A DNA stretch of 64,000 nt from Paracoccus aestuariivivens (GCF_009711225.1 NZ_WMIE01000001.1:248001-312000), one strand, 5' to 3'. Numbered from the stretch's first letter, positions 45,640 to 55,711 are shown. Notes: a model not told the origin generated them from the letters alone. Program-made: numbers and translations.

Positions 45640-46980
45640 TTATTGACCTTTCTTCTGGCGCAACGCCTGCATCAGCCGTGTCGCAAGGCCCGGCTTGGTG
45701 ACCTGCCGCGCGCGCCCGATTGCCAAGGCATCATCCGGCACATCTTCGGTAATGACCGAGCCCGAGCCGGTCATAGCCCGTGCGCCGACACGCACCGGCG
45801 CGACCAGCATCGTGTCGGAACCGATAAAGGCATTGGCCCCGATCTCGGTCCGGTGCTTGCCGACGCCGTCGTAATTACAGGTAACGGTGCCTGCGCCGAT
45901 ATTCGTGGCTTCGCCGATATGGGCATCACCCAGATAGGTCAGGTGGCCGACCTTGACGCCCTCGTCCAAGACCGAGTTCTTGATCTCAACGAAGTTGCCG
46001 ACATGGACGTCGCCGCCAAGCTCAGCACCGGGACGCAAGCGGGCAAAGGGACCGACGGTCGCGCCGGAACTGACATGGCAGCCCTCGAGGTGACAGAAGG
46101 GCAGGATCTCGGCCCCGCTTTCCACGGTGACATCGGGGCCGAAGACCACGTTCTGCCCGATGATCGCATCGCGGCCGATATAGGTATCCAGCGCGAACCA
46201 GACGGTCGAGGGATCGGTCAGGGTCACGCCGTCTTCCAGCGCACGGGCGCGGGCGCGGGACTGGAACGCGGCTTCGGCAGCGGCCAGTTCCTCGCGGGTG
46301 TTGATGCCGAGCGTTTCAGCCTCGTGGCAGGTCACGACCTGAACGCTACGACCTTCGGCGCGTGCCAGAGCGGGAATATCGGTCAAGTAATATTCGCCCG
46401 CCGCATTGGCATTGCCGACCTTGGGCAGCAGCGCGCGCAGCAAGGCGGCATCGGCGGCCAACACGCCGGAATTGACCAGACGGATGGCACGGGTGGCCTC
46501 ATCGGCATCCTTGAACTCGACGATCCGCTCAAGCCCCTCGGGGCCAGTGACCAGACGTCCGTAGCGGCCCGGATCAGCGGCCTCGAAGCCCAGCACGACG
46601 ACATCAGCCGAGTGCGCGGCGAGTTCCAGCAAGGTATCCTCGCCGATGAACGGAGTGTCGCCGTAAAGCACGATGACGCGGCCCTCGAAACCATCAAGCA
46701 GCGGCAGGGCCTGCTGCACGGCATGACCCGTGCCAAGCTGTTCCTCTTGCAAGGCAATCGCTGCTTCGGGGTCCAGCTTGCCGACGGCCTTCTTGACGGC
46801 ATCGGCGCCATGGCCCGCGACGACCACGATGCGCTCGGGCTCGACCGCACGACCGGCGGCAAGGGCATGGCCAACCAAAGGCACCCCGCCCAGACGGTGC
46901 AGCACCTTGGGCAGGTCCGACTGCATCCGGCTGCCCTGACCTGCTGCCAGAACGATGAGAGCGACGGGATTGTCTGACAT
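45640..46980 (-). CDS. glmU: bifunctional GlcNAc-1-P uridylyltransferase / GlcN-1-P acetyltransferase
   Basis: 446 residues. The N-terminal uridylyltransferase has the signature LAAGQGSRMQSDLPKVLH (Ser where Thr is common in GXGTRM) and the UTP site; the C-terminal left-handed beta-helix has the hexapeptide repeats (NIGAGTVTCNYDG) and the acetyltransferase His/Lys region. It makes UDP-GlcNAc and is followed by glmS 2 bp downstream, joining two steps of the pathway in one operon. Confidence 0.96.
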   Translation of the reverse strand: MSDNPVALIVLAAGQGSRMQSDLPKVLHRLGGVPLVGHALAAGRAVEPERIVVVAGHGADAVKKAVGKLDPEAAIALQEEQLGTGHAVQQALPLLDGFEGRVIVLYGDTPFIGEDTLLELAAHSADVVVLGFEAADPGRYGRLVTGPEGLERIVEFKDADEATRAIRLVNSGVLAADAALLRALLPKVGNANAAGEYYLTDIPALARAEGRSVQVVTCHEAETLGINTREELAAAEAAFQSRARARALEDGVTLTDPSTVWFALDTYIGRDAIIGQNVVFGPDVTVESGAEILPFCHLEGCHVSSGATVGPFARLRPGAELGGDVHVGNFVEIKNSVLDEGVKVGHLTYLGDAHIGEATNIGAGTVTCNYDGVGKHRTEIGANAFIGSDTMLVAPVRVGARAMTGSGSVITEDVPDDALAIGRARQVTKPGLATRLMQALRQKKGQ

Positions 46981-47083
46981 GACGGCCTCTTGCCTGTTTC
47001 TTATCTGATCTTGGCGTTCTACCTATGGGGCGGCATCGGGGAAAGACCCCGACGCATCACACATCTTGACGGAAGGTTACAGC

Positions 47084-47761
47084 ATGGCAGGAACGGTGGT
47101 CTTCGATCTGGACGGGACGCTGGCCGATACGTCAGGCGACCTGATCGCAGCGGCCAATGCCTGTTTCGAGGGCAGAGGCCTTGGCGCTTTGCTGGACCCC
47201 GTAGCCGACGCACTGATCGCCTTTCACGGGGGCCGCGCCATGTTGCGGGCCGGCTACGCGCGGATGGGCTCGGATATGCTGCTGCCGCCCGGTGCCGAGG
47301 ATCAGGATTTCGCCCTGCTTCTGGGCCATTACGGTGAACGCATCGCTGTCCACACCAGACTTTACCCCGGCACCGAGGCCGCGCTGGACCAACTGGCCGA
47401 CGCGGGCCACCGCCTTGCCGTCTGCACCAACAAGCCCGAGGGGCTGGCCGAAACCCTGCTGCGCGAGCTTGGCATCCGCGACCGTTTCGCCTCGCTGATC
47501 GGTGCCGATACCCTGCCCGTCCGCAAGCCCGATCCCCGCCCCTACACCGCCGCCGTCGAGGCTGCGGGTGGCAATGTCGCGCATTCCTTCCTTGTGGGCG
47601 ACACCGAAACCGACAGAAAAACCGCGGCAGCCGCAGGGGTCAAGGTCGCGCTGGTGGCCTTTGGCCCCGAGGGCGAAAGCCTGTCCCGCCTTGCCCCCGA
47701 GGCGATGCTGGCGCATTTCGACGACCTGCCTGCCTTGGCGCAGGACTGGCTGCGGGCATGA
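47084..47761 (+). CDS. gph: HAD-family phosphoglycolate phosphatase
   Basis: 225-residue phosphatase. HAD motifs: I VVFDLDGTLADTSGD, II VCTNKPEG, III RKPDP-type lysine, IV FLVGDTETDRKTA. The DTSGDLIAAAN cap start and small size fit Gph, which removes phosphoglycolate from DNA repair or photorespiration. ATG at 47084 follows GGAAGG; a TTG at 47066 is also in frame. It is divergent from glmU. A shared terminator separates it from bfr. Confidence 0.87.
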   Translation: MAGTVVFDLDGTLADTSGDLIAAANACFEGRGLGALLDPVADALIAFHGGRAMLRAGYARMGSDMLLPPGAEDQDFALLLGHYGERIAVHTRLYPGTEAALDQLADAGHRLAVCTNKPEGLAETLLRELGIRDRFASLIGADTLPVRKPDPRPYTAAVEAAGGNVAHSFLVGDTETDRKTAAAAGVKVALVAFGPEGESLSRLAPEAMLAHFDDLPALAQDWLRA

Positions 47762-47762
47762 A

Positions 47763-47787
47763 AAAGGGGGCCGAAAGGCCCCCGTTT
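47763..47787. terminator. bidirectional terminator between gph and bfr
   Basis: Perfect 7-bp stem GGGGGCC/GGCCCCC with GAAA loop, flanked by AAAAA and GTTT, serving both convergent genes. Confidence 0.8.
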
Positions 47788-47803
47788 CCACATTTCGCGC
47801 GGA

Positions 47804-48289
47804 TCACTCGGCTTCGCTGGCCGGTTTCGCGTTCAGATGGCCGTAATTCTGCGCGCCGATGGATTCATACAGATCAAGCTGCGTTTCGAGGAAGTCGATA
47901 TGACCTTCCTCATCTTCGATCAGCGCCTCGAACAGATCCTTGCTGACGTAATCCTTGACGGATTCGCAATAGTCGCGCGCCTCGACATAAAGCGTGCGCG
48001 CGTCGTATTCCGCCGCAAGATCGGCCTCGAGCGTTTCCTTGAGGTTTTGACCAATGCGCAGCGAATCAAGCTTTTGCAGATTCGGGTGGCCTTCCAGGAA
48101 GATGATGCGCTGGATCAGCCGGTCGGCGTGATGCATTTCCTCGATGGATTCGGCGCGGGATTTGTCGGCAATCTTGCCGAAGCCCCAATCCTCTTGCAGG
48201 CGATAATGCAGCCAATACTGGCTGACGGCGGTCAGTTCAGACCGAAGCGCTGCGTTGAGATACTCGATGACCTTCGCGTCGCCCTTCAT
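47804..48289 (-). CDS. bfr: bacterioferritin
   Basis: 161-residue iron-storage protein forming a 24-mer cage with haem. Ferroxidase ligands are visible: E in [18 protein letters not shown] (which also holds the haem-ligating Met in the usual position), AEYDARTLY and [11 protein letters not shown]. It follows bfd with a 53-bp overlap. Full length and normal start [15 protein letters not shown]. Confidence 0.96.
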   Translation of the reverse strand: MKGDAKVIEYLNAALRSELTAVSQYWLHYRLQEDWGFGKIADKSRAESIEEMHHADRLIQRIIFLEGHPNLQKLDSLRIGQNLKETLEADLAAEYDARTLYVEARDYCESVKDYVSKDLFEALIEDEEGHIDFLETQLDLYESIGAQNYGHLNAKPASEAE

Positions 48290-48527
48290 AGCTGGCTCCT
48301 TTGCGGCTGGCTCTCAGGCCCCGTAGAACGGGGGGTACGGCCAGATTATCGCATTGCCGCATCGTGTCCAGAAACAAGGGCATACAGCCGCCGCAATCGG
48401 CGCGTTTACCGAGGGCGTGGTAGATCTTTCCTGGGGTAATAATGGTCTCGGGATCGGACGCACGCATCCAGTCCACCGCCGCGCGGATGTCATGGTCGGA
48501 GATCTGGGTGCAGTGGCAGATGATCAT
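48237..48527 (-). CDS. bfd: bacterioferritin-associated ferredoxin
   Basis: 96 residues. The [2Fe-2S] cysteines are C4, C6, C45 and C48 in MIICHCTQI and RADCGGCMP, the classical Bfd pattern; it reduces iron in bacterioferritin for release. ATG at 48527. The C-terminus beyond about residue 75 is basic and low in family likeness, and the last 53 bp overlap the bfr start in another frame. No clear Fur or Irr site was seen in the 123-bp gap to queA. Confidence 0.88.
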   Translation of the reverse strand: MIICHCTQISDHDIRAAVDWMRASDPETIITPGKIYHALGKRADCGGCMPLFLDTMRQCDNLAVPPVLRGLRASRKGASYEGRREGHRVSQRSASV

Positions 48528-48650
48528 GGGACTCACCTAGAGGAATTGGGCAAAACTTACTGATTCTGTCATCCATGTAAAGTCCGACGTTTTCACTTTG
48601 TGATTATCCGCCGCCTTGACGCTCGGCAGCAGCGGCGCGAGAAGCGCCAA

Positions 48651-49700
48651 ATGAAGCTAGACGATTTCGACTTTCACCTGCCCGAAGGGCTGATCGCCAC
48701 CCGTCCCGCGCGCCCGCGCAGCTCGGCCCGTTTGCTGCTGGCCCAAGGTCCGGCGACGCGCGATCTGCATGTCCGCGACCTGACTGACCTTCTGGGGCCG
48801 GGCGACCTATTGGTCTTGAACGACACCAAGGTCATTCCCGCCCGCCTGACCGGCACGCGCGCGCGCCAGACCCCGCAGGGCGAGGTCGTGGCCAAGGTGG
48901 AAATCACGCTGCTGGAACCCGATGCCCATGGCGGCTGGAAGGCGCTGGCGAAACCCCTGCGCAAACTGAAGCAGGGCGAGGTCATCCGTTTCGGCGAGGC
49001 GCTTTCCGCCGAGGTGTCCGAAATCGCCGAGACCGGTCTGACCCTGCGCTTTGACGCCGAAGGCGATGCCTTTGACGCCGCGCTCAGCCAAGTCGGCGCG
49101 ATGCCCCTGCCCCCCTATATTGCGGCCTTGCGCGCCCCCGACGAAGCCGACCGCGAGGATTATCAGACCGTCTGGGCCCGTAATACCGGCGCCGTCGCGG
49201 CCCCGACCGCCAGCCTGCATTTCGATGCGGAACTGCTGGAGGCGCTCCGCGCCAAGGGCGTTCGCTTCACCCATGTCACGCTGCATGTCGGCGCAGGGAC
49301 GTTCCTTCCGGTCAAGGTCGAGGATGTCACCACCCATAAGATGCATGGGGAATGGGGCGAGGTAACTGCTGAAGCTGCCGAGGCGATCAACGCCACCCGC
49401 AAAGCCGGTGGCCGCGTCATCCCCGTCGGTACGACCGCCCTGCGCCTGATCGAATCCGCCGCCAAAGATGATGGCACCATCGCGCCCTATCAGGGTGTCA
49501 CGGAAATATTCATCTATCCGGGCTATCGGTTCAAAGTGACCGATGCGCTGATGACCAATTTCCACCTGCCGAAATCGACGTTGCTGATGCTGGTCAGCGC
49601 GTTGATGGGGCAGGACCGTATCCGCGAGATCTATCGCCACGCCGTCGACTCGAACTACCGTTTCTTCAGTTACGGCGATGCCTCGCTGCTGATCCCGTAA
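48651..49700 (+). CDS. queA: S-adenosylmethionine:tRNA ribosyltransferase-isomerase
   Basis: 349-residue enzyme of queuosine synthesis that attaches the ribosyl part of AdoMet to preQ1 in tRNA. Hallmarks: [46 protein letters not shown] and [20 protein letters not shown] at 48651 is preceded by GAGAAG; the frame extends to 48600. A short gap of 11 bp leads to the MFS gene. No preQ1 riboswitch was noticed in the short upstream gap. Confidence 0.96.
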   Translation: MKLDDFDFHLPEGLIATRPARPRSSARLLLAQGPATRDLHVRDLTDLLGPGDLLVLNDTKVIPARLTGTRARQTPQGEVVAKVEITLLEPDAHGGWKALAKPLRKLKQGEVIRFGEALSAEVSEIAETGLTLRFDAEGDAFDAALSQVGAMPLPPYIAALRAPDEADREDYQTVWARNTGAVAAPTASLHFDAELLEALRAKGVRFTHVTLHVGAGTFLPVKVEDVTTHKMHGEWGEVTAEAAEAINATRKAGGRVIPVGTTALRLIESAAKDDGTIAPYQGVTEIFIYPGYRFKVTDALMTNFHLPKSTLLMLVSALMGQDRIREIYRHAVDSNYRFFSYGDASLLIP

Positions 49701-49711
49701 AGGATTCAAAG

Positions 49712-50959
49712 ATGCTGATCGTGCTGAGAACGACATGGCCACTGCTTTTGGGCATTCTGCTGCTCATGGTCGGCAATGGCATGCAAGGCACGCTTCTGGG
49801 CATCCGCGGCTCGATCGAGGGCATCTCGACCACGCATATGTCGATCGTCATGGCATCCTATTTCGGCGGCTTCCTGTTGGGGTCGCGCATGGTGCCGGAC
49901 ATGATCCAACGGGTCGGCCATGTCAGGGTCTTTGCGGCGCTGGCCTCGATGATCTCATCGGTGCTGATCCTGTACGCGGTCTATCCGCACTGGATCTTCT
50001 GGGCCGTCATGCGGCTGGGGATCGGGTTCTGTTTCTCGGGTGTGTATATCACGGCCGAAAGCTGGCTGAATGCCAGCGCGAGCAACGAAACCCGCGGTCA
50101 GGCGCTGTCCGCCTATATGATCGTTCAGATGCTGGGGATCATCGCCGCGCAAATGCTGCTCAACCTCAGCGATCCGGCGGGATATGTGCTGTTTGTCATT
50201 CCGTCGGTTCTGGTCAGCCTATCATTCCTGCCGATCCTGCTGTCGCGCCAACCTGCGCCGCAATTCGCGACGCTGCAACGCATGTCCTTCGCGACACTGT
50301 TCCGGGTCTCGCCCTTGGGCTGCATCGGCATGTTCCTGATGGGAGGCGTTTTCTCGGCGATTTTCGGGATGGCCTCGGTCTGGGGCTCGCTGCGCGGACT
50401 GACGGTGAGCGAGATATCGGCCTTCGTCGCCGCGATTTATATTGGCGGACTGGTGCTGCAATATCCGGTCGGATGGTTCTCGGATCATAGTGACCGGCGG
50501 ATGATCGTCATGGTGCTGTCACTGATCGGGCTGATCGTCAGCTTTGCCACATTATACCTGCAACCGGGGATCTGGGGCCTTCTGGTCACCGCAGCGATCA
50601 TCGGAGGCGTCGCGAATCCGGTCTATTCCCTGCTTCTGGCCTATACGAACGATTTTCTGGACTCGAGCGACATGGCTGCCGCCTCGGCGGGGCTATTGTT
50701 CATCAACGGCATCGGCGCAATGACCGGCCCGCTGATCACCGGCTGGCTGATGTCGGCTTTGGGTCCGGAAGGGTTCTGGGTCTATATCGGTGTCCTTCTG
50801 ATCATCCTGACGGTCTATGCAGGCTGGCGCACCACCCGCCGTCCCGCTCCGGCACAGGACCAGAGCTTCGCCGTCATCGCGCCATCGGCCACCCCCTTGG
50901 CAGTCGAGGCCGCGCTGGGAAATGCAGGCTCGGACGATCCGCAGAAACCTGCCGCCTGA
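49712..50959 (+). CDS. MFS transporter (YcaD-like)
   Basis: 415-residue protein with about twelve helices. The central loop carries the conserved MFS signature pattern GWFSDHSDRRMIVM, placed after helix 8 as the duplicated motif. ESWLNASASNETRG is characteristic of the YcaD-type MFS subfamily. Substrate unknown. It follows queA by 11 bp and may be co-transcribed, though a functional link is unlikely. Confidence 0.85.
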   Translation: MLIVLRTTWPLLLGILLLMVGNGMQGTLLGIRGSIEGISTTHMSIVMASYFGGFLLGSRMVPDMIQRVGHVRVFAALASMISSVLILYAVYPHWIFWAVMRLGIGFCFSGVYITAESWLNASASNETRGQALSAYMIVQMLGIIAAQMLLNLSDPAGYVLFVIPSVLVSLSFLPILLSRQPAPQFATLQRMSFATLFRVSPLGCIGMFLMGGVFSAIFGMASVWGSLRGLTVSEISAFVAAIYIGGLVLQYPVGWFSDHSDRRMIVMVLSLIGLIVSFATLYLQPGIWGLLVTAAIIGGVANPVYSLLLAYTNDFLDSSDMAAASAGLLFINGIGAMTGPLITGWLMSALGPEGFWVYIGVLLIILTVYAGWRTTRRPAPAQDQSFAVIAPSATPLAVEAALGNAGSDDPQKPAA

Positions 50960-51025
50960 TCTGACGGGCTTGCGAGCGACAGCACGCTCTGCAACCATCC
51001 CTCCAACACGGGAAGGACACATATC

Positions 51026-51613
51026 ATGGCCGCGCAAATCGCAACCCCTGACGAAATCAACAGCTTCTGGATTGACGAGACAGGCGAAAAAGGCTGGTAC
51101 GCCCGCTCGGATTCGCTGGACCAGAATATCCGCGAACTATTCATGGAAAGCTGGCAGCAGGCCGGGCAAATCACCCCCGACTGGATCCAATCGCCCGAAG
51201 GTGCATTGGCCGCGCTGATCCTGACCGACCAGTTTCCGCGCAATATGTTCCGCGACGATCCCCGCGCCTTCGCAACCGACGCGCTGGCCCTGAAGCTGGC
51301 CGATCAGGCCATCGCGGCGGGTTTTGACCTGCAGATCGCCCCGCCCGCTCGACAGTTTTTCTACCTGCCCTTCGAGCATAGCGAGAAGCTTTCCGATCAG
51401 GACCGCGCCGTCGCGCTGTTCGCCGAATTCATGCCCGGCGAAAACCTGCTTCACGCCCAGCTGCACCGCGACACCATCGCCCGTTTCGGTCGCTTTCCTT
51501 GGCGCAATGCGGCACTGGGGCGCGATCCGACGCCTGAAGAACTGCAAGTGATGCAGGCAGGCGGATATGGCGCGCTCGTCTCGGGCAAGCTGTCGCTTGC
51601 TGATCTAGCGTAA
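51026..51613 (+). CDS. DUF924 family protein
   Basis: 195-residue soluble, all-alpha protein of the DUF924 family. Recognisable blocks are INSFWIDETGEKGWYARSD, ILTDQFPRNMFRDDPRAFA and FYLPFEHSEKLSDQDRAV. Function unknown; the fold is a helical repeat. The gene lies between an MFS gene (66 bp) and lpdA (42 bp). Start at 51026 is supported by GGAAGGAC. Confidence 0.88.
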   Translation: MAAQIATPDEINSFWIDETGEKGWYARSDSLDQNIRELFMESWQQAGQITPDWIQSPEGALAALILTDQFPRNMFRDDPRAFATDALALKLADQAIAAGFDLQIAPPARQFFYLPFEHSEKLSDQDRAVALFAEFMPGENLLHAQLHRDTIARFGRFPWRNAALGRDPTPEELQVMQAGGYGALVSGKLSLADLA

Positions 51614-51655
51614 ATGGTTTAACGCTCAACTATCTTTTTCCAGAGGGGGAATTCC

Positions 51656-53047
51656 ATGGCGCAATCCTTCGACATGGTGGTGATCGGCTCGGGTCCGGGC
51701 GGTTACGTCTGCGCCATCCGCGGAGCCCAGCTTGGCCTGAAAGTCGCAGTGATCGAACGCGAGCATCTGGGCGGCATCTGCCTGAACTGGGGCTGCATCC
51801 CGACCAAGGCGCTGCTGCGCTCGGCCGAGGTCTTCCACCTGATGCACCGCGCCAAGGAATTCGGCCTGTCCGCAGGCAATATCGGCTATGATCTGCCCGC
51901 CGTCGTCCAGCGCTCGCGCGGCGTCGCTAAGCAGCTTGCCAGCGGCGTGGGCCACCTGCTGAAAAAGAACAAAGTCACGGTCATTATGGGCGAGGCGACC
52001 CTGACCGCCCCCGGCAAGATCAGCGTCAAGACCGACAAGGGCGCCGAGGAAGTCACCGGCAAATCCATCATCGTCGCCACCGGCGCCCGCGCCCGTGAGC
52101 TTCCGGGACTTGAGCCCGATGGCGATCTGGTCTGGAATTACAAGCACGCGCTGAACCCGCCGCGTATGCCCGGCAAGCTGCTGGTCATCGGATCGGGCGC
52201 AATCGGCATCGAATTCGCGAGCTTCTTCAACACGCTCGGCGCCGACACCACGGTCGTCGAGGTCATGGACCGCGTGCTGCCGGTCGAGGACGCTGAAATC
52301 TCGGCCTTGGCGAAGAAGCAATTCGTCAAGCAGGGCATGAAGATCATGGAGAAGGCGACGGTCAAGAAACTTGACCGCGCCAAGGGCAAAGTCACCGCCC
52401 ATATCGAGATCGGCGGCAAGACCGAGACCCATGACTTCGACACCGTCATCTCGGCCGTCGGCATCGTCGGCAACGTGGAAAACCTTGGCCTTGAGAAGCT
52501 GGGCGTCAAGATCGACCGCACCCATGTCGTGACCGATGAATATTGCCGCACCGGCGTCGAGGGCCTGTTTGCCATCGGCGACGTCGCGGGCGCGCCTTGG
52601 CTTGCCCACAAGGCCAGCCATGAAGGTGTCATGGTCGCCGAGTTGATCGCGGGCCAGCATCCGCACCCGATCAAGCCGAACTCGATCCCCGGCTGCACCT
52701 ATTGCAACCCGCAGGTCGCCTCGGTTGGCCTGACCGAGGAAAAGGCCAAGGCCGCAGGCTACGACATCAAGGTCGGTCGCTTCCCCTTCGTCGGCAACGG
52801 CAAGGCGATCGCCTTGGGCGAGCCGGAAGGCCTTGTGAAGACCATCTTCGACGCCAAGACCGGCGAGCTTCTGGGCGCGCATATGGTCGGCGCGGAAGTC
52901 ACCGAGCTGATCCAGGGCTATGTCATCGGTCGCACGCTGGAAACGACCGAGGCCGAGCTGATGGAGACGGTCTTCCCGCACCCGACCCTGTCCGAGATGA
53001 TGCACGAATCCGTGCTGTCGGCTTACGGGCGCACCATCCACTTCTGA
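51656..53047 (+). CDS. lpdA: dihydrolipoyl dehydrogenase (E3)
   Basis: 463-residue flavoprotein that re-oxidises dihydrolipoamide in 2-oxoacid dehydrogenase complexes or the glycine cleavage system. The FAD motif is VVIGSGPGGYVCAIRGAQLG; the redox disulphide is C42-C47 (GGICLNWGCIPTKALL), and the C-terminal His-Glu pair is in FPHPTLSEMMHE. A good SD (AGAGGGGGAA) precedes the ATG. No E1/E2 genes are adjacent, so the gene may serve several complexes. A strong terminator follows. Confidence 0.95.
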   Translation: MAQSFDMVVIGSGPGGYVCAIRGAQLGLKVAVIEREHLGGICLNWGCIPTKALLRSAEVFHLMHRAKEFGLSAGNIGYDLPAVVQRSRGVAKQLASGVGHLLKKNKVTVIMGEATLTAPGKISVKTDKGAEEVTGKSIIVATGARARELPGLEPDGDLVWNYKHALNPPRMPGKLLVIGSGAIGIEFASFFNTLGADTTVVEVMDRVLPVEDAEISALAKKQFVKQGMKIMEKATVKKLDRAKGKVTAHIEIGGKTETHDFDTVISAVGIVGNVENLGLEKLGVKIDRTHVVTDEYCRTGVEGLFAIGDVAGAPWLAHKASHEGVMVAELIAGQHPHPIKPNSIPGCTYCNPQVASVGLTEEKAKAAGYDIKVGRFPFVGNGKAIALGEPEGLVKTIFDAKTGELLGAHMVGAEVTELIQGYVIGRTLETTEAELMETVFPHPTLSEMMHESVLSAYGRTIHF

Positions 53048-53051
53048 CGCG

Positions 53052-53078
53052 AAAGGGGGCCGACTGGCCCCCTTCTTC
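53052..53078 (+). terminator. intrinsic terminator of lpdA
   Basis: 7-bp stem GGGGGCC/GGCCCCC (GACT loop), followed by TTCTTCGTT, starting 4 bp after the stop. Confidence 0.8.
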
Positions 53079-53084
53079 GTTGCG

Positions 53085-54254
53085 TCAGGCCGATACGGGC
53101 ATCCTCGCTTCGATCATCCCTGCATACCAGCTTGATCCAGCCGGAATGACGCTATCGTCGAAATCATATGCCGCGTGATGCAGCATCGCGGTGTCGCCGT
53201 TTCCGACAAAGATATACGCGCCGGGCCGCTCGTTCAGCATGTAGCTGAAATCCTCGCCTGCCATCAGCGGCAGCATGTCCAGATCGACATCCCCCGCAAT
53301 GGCACGCGCCACATCTGCGGCATATCCGGCCTCATCGGGATGGTTCATGGTCACGGGATATCCCCGCTGATAATCGACCTCGGCTTTGGCGCCAAAGGCT
53401 GCGGCGACATTCTCGGCGACGCGGGTCACGCCTTCTTCCAGTTGATCGCGCACGGCGGGATCAAGGCTTCGCGCCGTGCCCTTCAGCTTCACGACCTGAG
53501 GAATGACGTTATGCGCTGTCGAATCCGTCTCGACCACGCAGACCGAGACCACGCCACTTTTTAGCGGATCGACATTGCGCGACACCACCGATTGCAGCGC
53601 GACAATGATCTGGGCGGAAACAAGCGTCGTATCAATCGTTTCATGCGGCTTGGCGGCATGGCCGCCACGACCCGTCACGATGATGTCGAACTGGTCGGCA
53701 GCCGCCATCATTGCGCCATCGCGAATTGCGAAACTTCCGGCAGGCAGACCCGGCATATTGTGCATGCCGTAGAATTCCTGAATGCCGAAACGATCGACCA
53801 GCCCGTCCTCGATCATGGCCAGACCGCCTCCGCCGCCTTCTTCGGCAGGCTGGAACACCACGATTGCGGTTCCATCGAAATTTCGCGTCTCGGCCAGATA
53901 TTTCGCGGCCCCAAGCAACATCGCGGTATGGCCGTCATGGCCGCAGGCATGCATCACGCCCGGCGTTTTTGATGCATATTCCGCGCCGGTGATCTCGCGG
54001 ATCGGCAGCGCGTCCATATCGGCGCGCAATCCGATCACACGCCCCTTGCTGTCGGTTCGGCCCTTGATGACCCCGACCACGCCGGTGCGCCCGATCCCCT
54101 CGACAACCTCGTCCACGCCGAAGCCGCGCAAAAGATCGGCCACTTTGCCTGCGGTGCGGTGGACTTCGTACAGCAGTTCGGGGTTCTCGTGGAAATCCCG
54201 TCTCCAGGCGGTGATCTCGGGCAGCAGTTCGGCGAAGCGGTTTTTGACAGGCAT
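53085..54254 (-). CDS. M20 family amidohydrolase (hippurate hydrolase/aminoacylase type)
   Basis: 389-residue metallo-amidohydrolase. The di-metal site is seen in VMHACGHDGHTAMLLGAA, the following PAEEGGGGG (Glu general base) and the C-terminal PLMAGEDFSYML. It removes acyl groups from N-acyl amino acids; the exact substrate is not readable. ATG at 54254 is chosen because GAAGGAGA lies upstream; the open frame reaches 54389. It follows the FAD oxidoreductase by 64 bp in the same direction. Confidence 0.88.
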   Translation of the reverse strand: MPVKNRFAELLPEITAWRRDFHENPELLYEVHRTAGKVADLLRGFGVDEVVEGIGRTGVVGVIKGRTDSKGRVIGLRADMDALPIREITGAEYASKTPGVMHACGHDGHTAMLLGAAKYLAETRNFDGTAIVVFQPAEEGGGGGLAMIEDGLVDRFGIQEFYGMHNMPGLPAGSFAIRDGAMMAAADQFDIIVTGRGGHAAKPHETIDTTLVSAQIIVALQSVVSRNVDPLKSGVVSVCVVETDSTAHNVIPQVVKLKGTARSLDPAVRDQLEEGVTRVAENVAAAFGAKAEVDYQRGYPVTMNHPDEAGYAADVARAIAGDVDLDMLPLMAGEDFSYMLNERPGAYIFVGNGDTAMLHHAAYDFDDSVIPAGSSWYAGMIEARMPVSA

Positions 54255-54318
54255 ATGACGTCTCCTTCGCGAAAAAGCTTGGCTGTTTTGCCATGCCGCC
54301 GCAAGGGCCGCCGCCGCC

Positions 54319-55662
54319 TCAGATCGAGGGGCCAAGCTCGATTTTCGATCCGTCCGAAAAACGGGCAATACGGAACCGGCTAAGGTCATGTCCCGGATCG
54401 CGACCCAGCATCAGGTCGGCCATGACGCGACCGATCCCCGGCCCGATGCCGAAGCCATGCCCCGACAGACCCGTCGCGATGAAGAACCCCTTGACCGGAG
54501 TTTCATCAAGGATCGGAACCTGATCCGGCGTCACGTCGATCATTCCCGCCCATGCCCGCGCGATTGCGGGCTTGCCCAGTTTCGGGAAAGCCGCCGCGAA
54601 ATCGCCGCGCAGGCGTTCGATCCGGCCAAGGTTCGGCGCGGGGTCCAACACTCGCATCCGCTCGAACGGGGACTCGTCGTCCAGCTTCCATTGCCGCGGC
54701 GTCTGCCATGCATCCGGAAACCCTTTCGGAGCCATCGGGGCAAGCCGCGTATGGCGCAAATCGCGGCGCACCTGCGGCAGAAAGCTTCTCAGATTGCGAA
54801 ATGCCGCCGGACCGATCCAAAAATCATGCCCGATGCCCGGAGCCAGCGTATAGCCACCATCCGCACGACGACGGAACGCAAAGCCCGAATCCGCAGCGTT
54901 TCCTGCGTGGAACTCGGGCATGGCTTTGGTTGCGGCGACGGTGGCACGGACTGATAGCTGCGGGAACCAGAACCCCGCATTCCCCGCGAAAAGCGACGAC
55001 CACGCACCGCCAGCCAGAAGAACCAAGGGGGCGGTGACGTTTCCCGCCTCGGTCACCACACCCGATACGCGCCCGCCCGAGGTCTCGATCCCGCGCACGG
55101 CGCAATTCTCGCAGATGGTGACGCCCGCTTCCGCCGCAAGTCCGGCAATCGCGGGAACGGCGGTCCAAGGTTCGGCCCGCGCATCGTCCGGCGTAGTCAG
55201 CGCGCCGACCCAACCGGCCGCGTTCGGCATCACCGCGTCCAGTTCGGCCCGTCCCAGCAGTCGGGTCTTCAGACCATGCGCACGGGAATGGGGCAGCCAT
55301 GCCTCGTAATTGCTCAGGTCGTTTTCGTCGCTGGCCAGATAGGTCGTGCCGGTCTGATGCAGTCCGACCGCATCGCCCAGCCTTTGGTTCAGTCCTTGCC
55401 AGATCCGCAAGGCCTCGACCATGATCGGCAATTCGTCCGGATCGCGCCCTTGCTGACGCACCCAGCCCCAGTTGCGAGAGCTTTGCTCGCCCGCGATGCG
55501 GCCTTTTTCGCATAGAACGACGCGCTGTCCGGCTTCGGCCAGATAAAGCGCGGTCATCACGCCGGCGATACCGCCGCCGATAACGACCACATCCGCCTGA
55601 GCGGGCGGAGTTGCGGGAAATCGCACGGGCGCTGAAAGCGAGATCGGACCACCGGTTTTCAT
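54319..55662 (-). CDS. FAD-dependent amine/amino-acid oxidoreductase (DadA-like)
   Basis: 447-residue flavoprotein. Dinucleotide-binding VVVIGGGIAGVMTALYLAEAG at about 38-58, then GEQSSRNWGWVRQQGRDP, a pattern seen in DAO-family enzymes acting on amines, D-amino acids or opines. The C-terminal GLSGHGFGIGPGIG closes the FAD site. Substrate unknown. Start at 55662 is preferred over 55698; neither has a strong SD. The neighbouring M20 amidohydrolase makes an N-acyl or amino-acid degradation pair plausible. Confidence 0.82.
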   Translation of the reverse strand: MKTGGPISLSAPVRFPATPPAQADVVVIGGGIAGVMTALYLAEAGQRVVLCEKGRIAGEQSSRNWGWVRQQGRDPDELPIMVEALRIWQGLNQRLGDAVGLHQTGTTYLASDENDLSNYEAWLPHSRAHGLKTRLLGRAELDAVMPNAAGWVGALTTPDDARAEPWTAVPAIAGLAAEAGVTICENCAVRGIETSGGRVSGVVTEAGNVTAPLVLLAGGAWSSLFAGNAGFWFPQLSVRATVAATKAMPEFHAGNAADSGFAFRRRADGGYTLAPGIGHDFWIGPAAFRNLRSFLPQVRRDLRHTRLAPMAPKGFPDAWQTPRQWKLDDESPFERMRVLDPAPNLGRIERLRGDFAAAFPKLGKPAIARAWAGMIDVTPDQVPILDETPVKGFFIATGLSGHGFGIGPGIGRVMADLMLGRDPGHDLSRFRIARFSDGSKIELGPSI

Positions 55663-55711
55663 GGCCAAAGGCTTAGCCGGACCCATCCATGCGGGCAAGA
55701 AGCGCGATGCG

